Positions 23,083-31,157 of a stretch of 64,000 nucleotides of DNA are shown piece after piece (position 1 is the first letter of the stretch; the number at the start of each line of letters is the position of its first letter). Below the pieces are notes generated by a model that worked only from the letters and a program-made list of their open reading frames with translations, had not been told where the DNA came from and did not search any database. The translations under genes and the position numbers were made by a program. The stretch comes from JBDHWI01 sp964590135 (GTDB lineage: Bacteria; Chloroflexota; Anaerolineae; J036; Brachytrichaceae). The stretch is from NCBI GenBank assembly GCA_964590135.1, contig CAZPVX010000016.1, forward strand, positions 1 to 64,000, given 5' to 3'.

Positions 23083-25473
23083 ATGAACGACCTTAATCAA
23101 ATTGAGCAAATCATGATATGGGCTGTGCTGGCAATTGCAATTGTCGGTCTGCTCTATGCGCTCTTTCTGAGGGCGCAGATTCTGCGCGAAGACAAAGGCA
23201 CTGCTGAGATGCAGCGCGTTTGGAACGCGATTCGCACTGGCGCAAATGCGTATCTCAGCCGGCAGGCGCGCACCATCATCCCCCTCATCGCCATTCTCAC
23301 TGTCCTGATGTTCCTCAGCGTTTATGTGGTGCCCCCCACACGAGAGGCCATTGACCACTTTGGACAATTGGGCATGACCGACATCACGCAGGTTACGCTT
23401 ACGGTGGCGTTTGGACGCGCGGCGGCGTTTGTCATGGGCGCGTTGTTCTCGTTGGCGGTCGGCCAGCTTGGCATGCGGATGGCCGTGCAAGCCAATGTGC
23501 GGGTGGCGGCTGAGGCGCGCCACAGCTACGCCGGCGCGCTGCGCATTGCCTATCGCGCTGGCACCATCACAGGCATGCTCACCGACGGCCTCGGCCTGTT
23601 CGGCGGCACGATCATCTTTATCGTCTTTGGCAAGGCTGCGCCGGACGTGCTGCTTGGTTTCGGCTTCGGCGGCACGCTGCTGGCGCTGTTCATGCGCGTG
23701 GGCGGTGGCATCTACACCAAAGCTGCCGATGTCGGCGCGGACCTTGTCGGCAAGGTGGAGCAGGGGCTGGAAGAGGATGACAAGCGTAACGCTGCCGTGG
23801 TGGCCGACCTCGTCGGCGACAACGTGGGTGACTGCGCCGGCATGGCTGCCGACATCTTCGAGAGCTACGAAGTCACCATCGTCTCCGGTCTCATCCTCGG
23901 CCTTGCGCTGGTCGCCATTACGGGACAGGTGCAGTGGATCGTCTTTCCGCTCGTGGTGCGCGGCATCGGCGTGTTGTCGTCGATCATCGGCACATATCTT
24001 GTGCGCATTCAATCCGAAAGCAGCAAGGGCGCGATGCAAGCCATCAACCGAGGCTTTTATTCGTCGGCAACGGTCTCCATCGTCGTGTTCACTGTCTTCA
24101 CGCTGATCTACATGCGCACGCCGCAGGGCGCGGTTGAATGGCGACCGCTGATCTCGGTCACCATCGGCGTGCTGCTCGCCATCATCATCGACAAGGTGAC
24201 GGAATACTTCACCGGCACGCATCACAAGCCGGTGATGGATATTGCGAAAGCATNNNNNNNNNNCGGTCACCTCGCCGACGCGCTCATCGAGGTGACCGAG
24301 CGCGACGATTTCGGCATGGCTGCCGGCAAGGAGAGCGCGGTGTGGGGCACGCTCGTCATCGCCGCAACCATGCTCATCTCGATTCTTGTGTGGCTGAACA
24401 GCAGTGCCGACGTTGTGCAACAAAGCACCTATATCCTCTACGGCGTGGCGATGACCGGCATCGGCATGTTGACGCTCACTGGCAACAACGTGGCGATGGA
24501 CTCCTTTGGCCCGATCAGTGACAATGCGAATGGCGTGGCTGAGATGGCTGGCGTGACCGATGGCAACGCGCGCCAGATCCTCACCGACCTCGACTCGGTC
24601 GGCAACACCACGAAAGCCATCACCAAGGGCGTGGCAATTGGCTCCGCCGTGATTGCGGCGGTGTCGTTGTTTGGCTCGTATCTTGTCGACGTCAGCCGCG
24701 TGCAAGCAGCAAATGGCATGGCGCCGGATCAACTCCTGCAGGCAGTGGGCATTCGCGTGAGCGATCCGCTGGTGTTTGTGGGTCTGCTGATTGGCGGAGT
24801 GATTCCCTGGCTTTTCAGTTCGATCTCGATCAAGGCGGTTGAGCGCGCCGCCGGCCTGATCGTGAACGAGGTGCGCCGGCAGTTCCGCGATCCCGACATC
24901 ATGAGCTACAAGAAGGAGCCAGACTATGCGGCGGCGGTGAACATCAGCACACAGGCGGCGCAGCGCGAGTTGCTCACGCTGGCCGTGCTGTCGGTCACCG
25001 GCCCGATCATCGTCGGCCTCACGCTCGGTGTGGAAGCGCTGGGCGGCTTCCTCGCCGGCATCATCCTCAGCGGCCAGTTGCTCGCCGTTTACATGGCGAA
25101 TACCGGTGGCGCGTGGGACAACGCGAAGAAGCTGATCGAAGACGAGCCGCGCGATAAGACTCAAAACCTTGGCAAGGGCAGCGAGCGCCACAAGGCGGCT
25201 GTCGTTGGCGACACCGTCGGCGACCCGCTAAAGGACACCGCCGGCCCTGCGCTCAACCCGATGATCAAGGTGGTCAACCTCGTGTCAGTCATCATCGCGC
25301 CGATTGCGGTGACGTTTGGCTTGACAGTGGCGAATGCGCCGGCGGGGACGCGCATTCTCGCTGGCGCCTTTGCCCTGCTGCTGACCGCCGCATTCATCTG
25401 GGCGATCTGGAAGAGCAAGAAGGAAGAATCGCTTACGTTGGAGACGGCGACTGCTTCAACGCCTGCGAAATAA
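23083..25473 (+). CDS. hppA: Membrane-bound proton-translocating pyrophosphatase
   Basis: About 796 residues, roughly 16 membrane segments; it couples PPi hydrolysis to ion pumping. The active-site motif DVGADLVGKVEQGLEEDDKR is present in its usual place (~residue 225), then DNVGDCAGMAADIFESYE, and near the C-terminus DTVGDPLKDTAGPALN. The GNTTKAITKG motif has Lys where potassium-dependent enzymes have Ala, so this is the potassium-independent type. The ATG at 23083 is preceded by AAAGGAG. The gap at 24254-24263 keeps the frame, but the 16 residues after it do not resemble the usual TGxATN...G segment. The leader carries an attenuator-like terminator. Confidence 0.95.
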   Translation: MNDLNQIEQIMIWAVLAIAIVGLLYALFLRAQILREDKGTAEMQRVWNAIRTGANAYLSRQARTIIPLIAILTVLMFLSVYVVPPTREAIDHFGQLGMTDITQVTLTVAFGRAAAFVMGALFSLAVGQLGMRMAVQANVRVAAEARHSYAGALRIAYRAGTITGMLTDGLGLFGGTIIFIVFGKAAPDVLLGFGFGGTLLALFMRVGGGIYTKAADVGADLVGKVEQGLEEDDKRNAAVVADLVGDNVGDCAGMAADIFESYEVTIVSGLILGLALVAITGQVQWIVFPLVVRGIGVLSSIIGTYLVRIQSESSKGAMQAINRGFYSSATVSIVVFTVFTLIYMRTPQGAVEWRPLISVTIGVLLAIIIDKVTEYFTGTHHKPVMDIAKAXXXXGHLADALIEVTERDDFGMAAGKESAVWGTLVIAATMLISILVWLNSSADVVQQSTYILYGVAMTGIGMLTLTGNNVAMDSFGPISDNANGVAEMAGVTDGNARQILTDLDSVGNTTKAITKGVAIGSAVIAAVSLFGSYLVDVSRVQAANGMAPDQLLQAVGIRVSDPLVFVGLLIGGVIPWLFSSISIKAVERAAGLIVNEVRRQFRDPDIMSYKKEPDYAAAVNISTQAAQRELLTLAVLSVTGPIIVGLTLGVEALGGFLAGIILSGQLLAVYMANTGGAWDNAKKLIEDEPRDKTQNLGKGSERHKAAVVGDTVGDPLKDTAGPALNPMIKVVNLVSVIIAPIAVTFGLTVANAPAGTRILAGAFALLLTAAFIWAIWKSKKEESLTLETATASTPAK
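24254..24263. other. Assembly gap (10 N) inside hppA
   Basis: Ten Ns; frame is preserved across them. The first bases after the gap form an 11-bp inverted repeat (24264-24274 with 24288-24298), which may be a fold-back artefact of the contig end. Confidence 0.98.
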
Positions 25474-25541
25474 AACTGTATGGCGCAGTGAACATATCCC
25501 CAAAGGATGCGTTCCCTGCGCCATCCGCAACTACTTTCTCA

Positions 25542-25569
25542 ACACATCCCGCGCGGGGTGTGTTTTTTT
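25542..25569 (+). terminator. hppA intrinsic terminator
   Basis: ACACATCCC, loop GCGC, GGGGTGTGT (nine pairs, one G-U), then seven Ts (25563-25569). Confidence 0.9.
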
Positions 25570-25574
25570 GCGTG

Positions 25575-26153
25575 TTACTTGCGCCGCATCTTTGTGTCGG
25601 GTTGTAGCAGGCCGTAGCTGCCTTCCTTGCGGCGATACACGACCTTGATCACGCTGTCGTCTTCATGCACAAAGACGTAGAAGTCGTGGCTGAGCAATTC
25701 CATCTGGTCGATCGCGTCATCCACCTTCATCGGCATGACAGGGAAGGTCTTGATGCGAACGACTTTGGGGTCGGGGGCTGCCGGCGGCGCCTCGATTGGC
25801 ACGTCCTCAGCCTGTTCGATGCCGTCGTTGTCGGGCGCGATCTCGCCGGCGCGCGTCTTGTTGATCTTGCGCCCCTTGTAGCGCGCAATGCGTTGATACA
25901 TCTTCTCCAATGCGCTATCAAAGGCGGCGAAGGGATCGTTGTTTTGGACCTCGACGCGCAACAGGGTGCGCTTGCGGCGCACAGTAAGCTCCACCTCTTT
26001 GGGAGCATCTGCCTTGGCGCTCTGGCGCGTAAATTCCACGCGCACCTCTTCGATGCCAGGCAGGTAGCGGTCCAGCTTCTCCGTTTTGTTGCGGACGTAT
26101 TTGTCGAGCCGTTGGCTGACGTTCATGCTGTGACCTTGAATCGTGACTTGCAT
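25575..26153 (-). CDS. hpf: Ribosome hibernation promoting factor, long form
   Basis: 192 residues. The N-terminal S30AE/RaiA domain (1-~105: MQVTIQGHSMNVSQRLDKYV..., VQNNDPFAAFDSALEKMYQ) binds the 30S decoding centre. A linker rich in Glu/Pro follows. The C-terminal domain (~132-192: KVVRIKTFPVMPMKVDDAI ... FYVFVHEDDS ... YRRKEGSYGLLQP) dimerises two 70S ribosomes into 100S. Strong ribosome site GGAGG 7 bases before ATG. Convergent with hppA. Probably induced in stationary phase; the sequence upstream shows only a TAGAAT-like -10. Confidence 0.96.
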   Translation of the reverse strand: MQVTIQGHSMNVSQRLDKYVRNKTEKLDRYLPGIEEVRVEFTRQSAKADAPKEVELTVRRKRTLLRVEVQNNDPFAAFDSALEKMYQRIARYKGRKINKTRAGEIAPDNDGIEQAEDVPIEAPPAAPDPKVVRIKTFPVMPMKVDDAIDQMELLSHDFYVFVHEDDSVIKVVYRRKEGSYGLLQPDTKMRRK

Positions 26154-26216
26154 TGCGTTCCTCCGATACAGATTCTAGTCGTTCGACGCATCGCTGCGCC
26201 TGAGGCCATTTTCGCG

Positions 26217-26891
26217 CTAGGTTTGCGCTCTTGCAAGCGTGATGGCAGTCACATGACTTGCGCCGGCCCGCAGCAAGGCCGAGGCGCATTCAGCCAGCGT
26301 TGCGCCGGTGGTCAATACGTCATCGACCAGGGCGACGCGTTGGGCGCGGATGGCAGTTGCAGCGTGGAAGGCGTCCTTGACGTTGGCGCGACGATCCTGT
26401 GCGTTGAGGTGTGCTTGTTGCTCGGTTGAGCGCACGCGTTTGAGGAGATTGCGCATAGGCACTGATGTTTGTCGACTGATAACAGCGGCGAGCAATTCAC
26501 TCTGGTTGTAACCGCGCTCGCGCCGGCGCATGGCGTGCAGCGGCACCGGCACGAGTGCGTCAACCTGCAACGCGCTCCTCAGCCATGCTTCGTGCAGCAG
26601 CGCGCCAAACGCCTCTGCCAGTTGCGGCTGCGCCTCGTACTTGAAACGATGGATGCCTTCTCGCAGGGGTGGGGCAAAGAGAGTGGCGGATATAACATCG
26701 ATCTGCATGCCATCGGATAGCATGATGCTGCGCATGGCATGGGTTGCGTCGAGCCGCTGCACCTTCGCGGCGCATGCGGGGCACCACCAGCCGGCACCGA
26801 CCTCGTCGCACCCGCCGCAGCGCGGTGGATAGAGCAGATCGAGCAACGCATTGCCGATCTGACGGAAGGATGAACCGATTGCCGGCGCCAT
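26217..26891 (-). CDS. comF: ComF family protein (phosphoribosyltransferase fold)
   Basis: 224 residues. An N-terminal zinc finger (CGGCDEVGAGWWCPAC, residues ~24-39) is followed by a type I PRTase domain with RERGYNQSELLA and the PRPP loop ALVDDVLTTGATL (~188-200). ComF proteins act in natural transformation and DNA handling. No other competence gene is in the window except possibly the pilin-like peptide just upstream, so the role here is open. Confidence 0.93.
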   Translation of the reverse strand: MAPAIGSSFRQIGNALLDLLYPPRCGGCDEVGAGWWCPACAAKVQRLDATHAMRSIMLSDGMQIDVISATLFAPPLREGIHRFKYEAQPQLAEAFGALLHEAWLRSALQVDALVPVPLHAMRRRERGYNQSELLAAVISRQTSVPMRNLLKRVRSTEQQAHLNAQDRRANVKDAFHAATAIRAQRVALVDDVLTTGATLAECASALLRAGASHVTAITLARAQT

Positions 26892-26941
26892 GCCAACAGG
26901 CTAACGCTGCCGGCGCGCCGTGCAAGCGCCAAAAGTTGGGA

Positions 26942-26982
26942 AGAAAAAAGCCAACGCTGGCAGCATCGTTTCGCTGCCAGCG
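26942..26982 (-). terminator. Terminator after the 48-residue membrane peptide gene
   Basis: Perfect 10-bp stem (26955-26964 with 26973-26982, loop of 8) followed on the minus strand by TTGGCTTTTTTCTT. It would end transcription before comF. Confidence 0.88.
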
Positions 26983-26990
26983 AAAAAGCT

Positions 26991-27137
26991 TCAGCGCGTG
27001 ACAAGCCGGCTGAGGAAATCTGTAATGGCCGGGCCAAGCAGCACGACGATGACGACCAGCACGATGGCAAAGAGGATCAGGATCAGTGCAAAGTCGATCA
27101 GGCTGCCGCGGCCGCCTTCTCCGCTGGGGGGTCGCAT
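26991..27137 (-). CDS. 48-residue single-span membrane protein, pilin-like
   Basis: Small ORF with its own terminator 9 bases downstream. Sequence begins MRPPSGEGGRGSLIDFALIL, continues with an uninterrupted hydrophobic helix (~residues 13-36) and ends in a short amphipathic basic tail (FLSRLVTR). The Gly-rich start with GS at the head of the helix, and the size, resemble Flp/Tad type IVb pilins. The conserved pilin Glu at position 5 is replaced by Asp or absent, so this could equally be a small membrane protein of another kind. Divergent from the CdsZ-like gene. Confidence 0.6.
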   Translation of the reverse strand: MRPPSGEGGRGSLIDFALILILFAIVLVVIVVLLGPAITDFLSRLVTR

Positions 27138-27191
27138 CTCTTGTGTTTACCTCGCCAACATTATAGACGCCAGCCGATATACTCAGCCCAC

Positions 27192-27896
27192 ATGTCCAGA
27201 GCAGAATCATTGCATCGGTTGCAGCAACTCGACACGGAACTCGACGCGGCGCGCCGGCGCGGCAAGGAGATTGACACGCTGCTGAAAGGCACGCCGGCGT
27301 TGCAGCATGCCCGCGACGAGCATGCGCGTGCTGAAGCGGAGTGGAAGGCGGCCGGCACGGCGCTCAAAGACCTTGAGGATGGCTTGCGGGTCATCGACGA
27401 CAAGGTGCAGGGTGAGGAGCAGCGCTTATACACCGGCGCCATTCACTCACCGAAGGAGATGCTGGATGTGGAGCATGAGGTGGCTGCATTGAAGAAGCGC
27501 CGCGCCGGCATGGATGACACACTGATGGCTGCGATGGAGCGCGTTGAGCAGGCCAGGGCAGATCTCGCCGCGTGCAAGGCTGCGCTTGACCACGCCGAAC
27601 GCAATTTCAATGCCGACAATGTGCACCTGCGCGAAGAGTGGAATCAGATGGCTGTGTCGGTGCGCGCCAAACTGGAGCAACGCCAGGCCCTCAGCGCAGC
27701 CCTGCCGAAAGCCGACCTCGATCTGTATACCGCCCTGTGCAGCAAAAAAACGAATGGCGTGGCAGTGGCAGTCATCAAAGCCGGCGCATGCAGCCAGTGC
27801 GGCACGGCGGCTTCGTCGCAGCAGGTGCAGCAGGCGCGCACAGGCAGCACGCCGGCGCTTTGTTCGAACTGCGGCCGCGTCCTCTACGCAACGTGA
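27192..27896 (+). CDS. CdsZ-like coiled-coil / C4 zinc ribbon protein
   Basis: 234 residues. Residues ~1-170 are one long alpha-helical coiled coil (LHRLQQLDTELDAARRR..., RLYTGAIHSPKEMLDVEHE). The C-terminus is a C4 zinc ribbon (CSQCGTAAS ... CSNCGRVLYAT, ~200-232). The motif GAIHSPKEM with the preceding RLYTG is a constant mark of this family. Bacterial members have been linked to ribonuclease and nucleic-acid binding roles; the exact job here is unknown. ATG at 27192 fits the family length; a longer frame runs into the divergent intergenic region. Confidence 0.9.
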   Translation: MSRAESLHRLQQLDTELDAARRRGKEIDTLLKGTPALQHARDEHARAEAEWKAAGTALKDLEDGLRVIDDKVQGEEQRLYTGAIHSPKEMLDVEHEVAALKKRRAGMDDTLMAAMERVEQARADLAACKAALDHAERNFNADNVHLREEWNQMAVSVRAKLEQRQALSAALPKADLDLYTALCSKKTNGVAVAVIKAGACSQCGTAASSQQVQQARTGSTPALCSNCGRVLYAT

Positions 27897-27913
27897 GGGA
27901 GCACCAGCGGCAG

Positions 27914-28885
27914 TCAGGGGCGCAAAGGTGCGCTCAATGTGTCGTTATCCAGAAAACGCTGCATCAATGCGACGTGGAACGGCATGAATCGTTGGTCAAA
28001 GTCAGGATTGTGGCGCTTCAAGTAGTTCATGTGCCAAAGGATGCGGCCGGCCTGTAGCGCATCGAGATTGCCGGCCGGCCAGTCGAGCAACGTTGTGTAA
28101 CCCTCGCGAAAGCAGTTGATTAAGCGTAGATAGGTCGCCTCATCCACCACCTCGCGCAGGTCCAGCATTGCCATTGCGATATCGTGCAGTCGGAAGCCCC
28201 AGATGGTGTCCTCAAAGTCGAATGGACAGAGTGCGCCGCGATATAGCTTGATGTTGTCGTGCCACAGATCGCAGTGAATCACGCGCAAGTCGGCGCGATC
28301 GAGCGATGCATACTCCGCCTCCACGCGCGCGATGGCCTGTTGAACAGCGGTTGGCGCGTCCATCAGCGCATTCGGCTCATCACGCGAGAGAAAATGCGCG
28401 AAGGTGCGCGTGGTAAAGCCTGCCGGTGGCTGCCAGGCCTTGCCGTGCTGATGCAGCTGCGCAAACAGCGCGCCCATCTTCTTCAGATTCGCCGCATTTA
28501 ATCGCCTGCCCAGCAGCATGCCTGGCAAAAAGGTGGTGAGTGTGACATGGAGCGGCGCCGGCGTGCTCTCTGTTTTCAGCGTGATCACCATTTCATCATC
28601 GATGGAGCGAATGACGCGCGGCGTGCAAAGGTCGGTGTCGTGCGCGAGCGCTTCCAGCCACATCGCTTCAGCCTGCAGATCACACAGTGTGCGCCAGCCC
28701 GGCGTTGCAATGCGCAGCACCAGCCGCTCGCCGGCGCGCGACCGCACGTCGAAGATTGTGTTGGTGGACGCGCCAAGCAATGCGCATGATGCATCGGCCA
28801 GCCCGTAGCGGGTCAGGGCAGCCATGGCGATGCGATGCAGCCGGCGCATTTTGCCGGCGTGGCTGAGCTGATCAAATGGCTTCAT
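27914..28885 (-). CDS. Aminoglycoside phosphotransferase/homoserine kinase-like protein
   Basis: 323 residues with the protein-kinase-like APH fold. Catalytic loop VIHCDLWHDNIKL (HxDxxxxN, ~residues 205-217) and metal motif PFDFEDTIWG (~225-234). The substrate could be a small hydroxylated compound (choline, homoserine, sugar, antibiotic). The ATG at 28885 lies 14 bases inside the end of the upstream MFS gene, so it is translationally coupled to it. A much longer open frame upstream is a shadow of the MFS gene. Confidence 0.87.
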   Translation of the reverse strand: MKPFDQLSHAGKMRRLHRIAMAALTRYGLADASCALLGASTNTIFDVRSRAGERLVLRIATPGWRTLCDLQAEAMWLEALAHDTDLCTPRVIRSIDDEMVITLKTESTPAPLHVTLTTFLPGMLLGRRLNAANLKKMGALFAQLHQHGKAWQPPAGFTTRTFAHFLSRDEPNALMDAPTAVQQAIARVEAEYASLDRADLRVIHCDLWHDNIKLYRGALCPFDFEDTIWGFRLHDIAMAMLDLREVVDEATYLRLINCFREGYTTLLDWPAGNLDALQAGRILWHMNYLKRHNPDFDQRFMPFHVALMQRFLDNDTLSAPLRP

Positions 28886-30167
28886 GCATCCTCCGCCTCT
28901 CACCGCGCGCCTCGGGGATGAGGATGAGCGATGCGAAGAGGATGAGCAGCGCGCACACCAGCGCGATGCCGGCGATGTCGAGTGTTTGCGTGAGTTGAAA
29001 GGCGATGAATGGCGCAGCGATGCCGCGAATGCCGGTGAAGAAGGTGTGAATTGACATGTATTCCGCCACAAGGTTGTGCGGCGCGAACTTCGTCACCCAC
29101 AGATTCCAGGCCACTTCGCCGCCGGCGTTGGCGATGCCGAAGATGGCTGCACCCAGCACCAGCCCCAGCACGCTGTTGCCGGTGAAGAATGCCGCGATGC
29201 CCAGCGCGAAACCGATGTTCAGGATGATGCGCAGCACGAAGAAATTCATGCGATCGAACAGCATGCCCCAAGCCGGCGAGAGCAGCAGTCTCATCACACT
29301 GGGAATGGTGATGACGTAGAGCGCGACTTGTTGCGGGTTCAGCACCAGTCCGTATTTGGGGTTGGCGAGAAACTCCACGCGCAGTGGCCACATCATCAGG
29401 TTTGCAAATCCCATCAGCATCCATGAGACCAACGTCCAGCGCAGCGTATGGTCGGTGCGCAGATACCTCATTGAATGGAACGCGCTCAGCATGACCCCTT
29501 TCTCATCACTTCTCTGGGAAGCAGCCGCCGGCGGAGCCATGGGAGACTGCGGCTTCGCATGCAGCACCTTCGATGGGATGCGCACAAGGCAAATTGCGGC
29601 GAAGGCAAATGCGATGGCAAAGGCGACCAGCAGCCAACGATATAGATTGATGTCTTGCGTAAGCAGCCGGCCGGCCAGCTCGCCAAACACGATTGTTGCG
29701 GCCACGCGCGGCACAAACGTGCGCGATACATACTTGCCGCGCTCTCGTGACAGGTAGTTGTCCTGATACACTGCGGTCAGCAGCGGGATGATGGCGTTTG
29801 CGAGGCCGATGGCGACAACGCTGGAGATGACCAGCATGTTGAGCGTGCCAACGCCGGCGGCTACCAGCATCGCCGCGCCGCCGGCCCACATCATCCAGCT
29901 TGCGACGTGCATCACCGGCTTGCCCCACCGCTGAACCAGCGGCACCAGCCACAGCGAAAGCAGCATGCCGATATTGCCGCTGGCGGCGATGAATGACTTC
30001 TCAATCGAGCCGGCGTCGAAGGCTTTGACTGCCATCAGCAGCAAAAAGGTGCTGGCTGCGCTGTCGATCACGCCGGAGGCGAGCGAGCGCAGCCGATCGT
30101 AGAGATACGTCTTTTTGGTGATGGTGGCCGAAAGTGAAACTTCAGCGGGCGGATAGGCAACTTCCAT
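28872..30167 (-). CDS. MFS transporter
   Basis: 431 residues, about 12 hydrophobic segments. The loop between helices 2 and 3 is atypical, but SLWLVPLVQRWGKPVMH and the mid-protein cytoplasmic loop rich in charged residues (~200-230) fit MFS. The coupled APH-like kinase suggests uptake followed by phosphorylation of one compound; that is inference. Divergent from the alpha/beta hydrolase. Confidence 0.88.
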   Translation of the reverse strand: MEVAYPPAEVSLSATITKKTYLYDRLRSLASGVIDSAASTFLLLMAVKAFDAGSIEKSFIAASGNIGMLLSLWLVPLVQRWGKPVMHVASWMMWAGGAAMLVAAGVGTLNMLVISSVVAIGLANAIIPLLTAVYQDNYLSRERGKYVSRTFVPRVAATIVFGELAGRLLTQDINLYRWLLVAFAIAFAFAAICLVRIPSKVLHAKPQSPMAPPAAASQRSDEKGVMLSAFHSMRYLRTDHTLRWTLVSWMLMGFANLMMWPLRVEFLANPKYGLVLNPQQVALYVITIPSVMRLLLSPAWGMLFDRMNFFVLRIILNIGFALGIAAFFTGNSVLGLVLGAAIFGIANAGGEVAWNLWVTKFAPHNLVAEYMSIHTFFTGIRGIAAPFIAFQLTQTLDIAGIALVCALLILFASLILIPEARGERRRMHEAI

Positions 30168-30253
30168 ACGCAGGCGATTTCATCACAGGTGGCGCATGAT
30201 GCAAATCGTCGCGCTTCGTCTATAGTGAGCGCAAATCGAGAGTGAAAACTGAC

Positions 30254-31081
30254 ATGACTATTCCTGCAAACTGGACTGAAAGCGATGTCGAACTGGGTGA
30301 TGGCGTGATGCACTACTACCGCGCCGGCGTGGCGGGCGCGCCGGCGATCGTGTTGGCGCATGGCTTCTCCGACACGGGCTTGTGCTGGCAGCCTACTGCG
30401 CAGGCACTTGCGGCAGATTATGACCTCGTCATGCCTGATGCGCGCGGTCATGGCCGCTCTGCGCGGCTGATTCAAGGTCGTCACTACGATCTGACGGATG
30501 ATCTGATCAAGGTGATTCAGGCGTTGGGTCTCAGCCGGCCCATCGTGTTTGGCCATTCGATGGGCGCATTTGTAGCCGCGCAGCTCGCCGCGCGCCGGCA
30601 TGATCTGGCGAGCGCGCTGGTGTTGATTGACCCGCCGTGGTTCACGCTGCGCAGCGATGCAAGCTATCCGATGCGCATCGATGATTCGAACATGGGAGCT
30701 TGGGTGAGGACACTCGCCGGCAAAACTCAACAACAGTTGATGGAAGAATGCCGGCGAGAGCATCCGACATGGCCGGCAGTGATCGTTGAGCGCTGGTGCG
30801 AGGGCAAGACGTTGCTTGATCAGGGCGTCATTGACACAACATTGATCCCCGAATCGAACATACGCGCCACCATCGAGGCCATCCGCTGCCCGGTCTTGCT
30901 GCTTACGGCAGACCCGGAATTAGGCGGTATCGTGACGCCAGAGACGGCCCAAGGGGTCGCGCAGATCAATCCGCGGATCCAGACCATGCGCATTCGCGAG
31001 GCAGGGCACCACTTGAACTTTACGCAGCCAGACGCATATCTGCGCGCTGTCGAGCAGTTTCTGTCTGCTTTGGGTGCATGA
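30254..31081 (+). CDS. Alpha/beta hydrolase
   Basis: 275 residues. The nucleophile elbow is FGHSMGAFVA (Ser ~101), the oxyanion segment is VLAHGFSDTG (~31-40), the acid is expected in LLTADPELGGIV and the catalytic His in EAGHHLNFTQP near the C-terminus. All members of the triad are present. Substrate unknown. An in-frame GTG 12 bases upstream is possible but overlaps the presumed ribosome site. Confidence 0.9.
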   Translation: MTIPANWTESDVELGDGVMHYYRAGVAGAPAIVLAHGFSDTGLCWQPTAQALAADYDLVMPDARGHGRSARLIQGRHYDLTDDLIKVIQALGLSRPIVFGHSMGAFVAAQLAARRHDLASALVLIDPPWFTLRSDASYPMRIDDSNMGAWVRTLAGKTQQQLMEECRREHPTWPAVIVERWCEGKTLLDQGVIDTTLIPESNIRATIEAIRCPVLLLTADPELGGIVTPETAQGVAQINPRIQTMRIREAGHHLNFTQPDAYLRAVEQFLSALGA

Positions 31082-31088
31082 GCATGTT

Positions 31089-31135
31089 GCAACGCAGTAA
31101 AGGTGTCGTTACATATGACGCATTTACTGCGTTGC
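31089..31135. terminator. Convergent hairpin terminator
   Basis: 13-bp perfect outer stem GCAACGCAGTAAA/TTTACTGCGTTGC (31089-31101 and 31123-31135) with a partly paired interior, between the hydrolase and GH78 genes. Confidence 0.75.
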
Positions 31136-31157
31136 GAGGATTGCGCATAGGCACCAT

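Noticed and set aside
23020..25191. A 723-codon open frame on the minus strand across hppA
   Set aside because: It lies wholly antisense to a clear pyrophosphatase, is rich in His/Arg/Asp runs typical of GC-rich antisense frames and has no domain.
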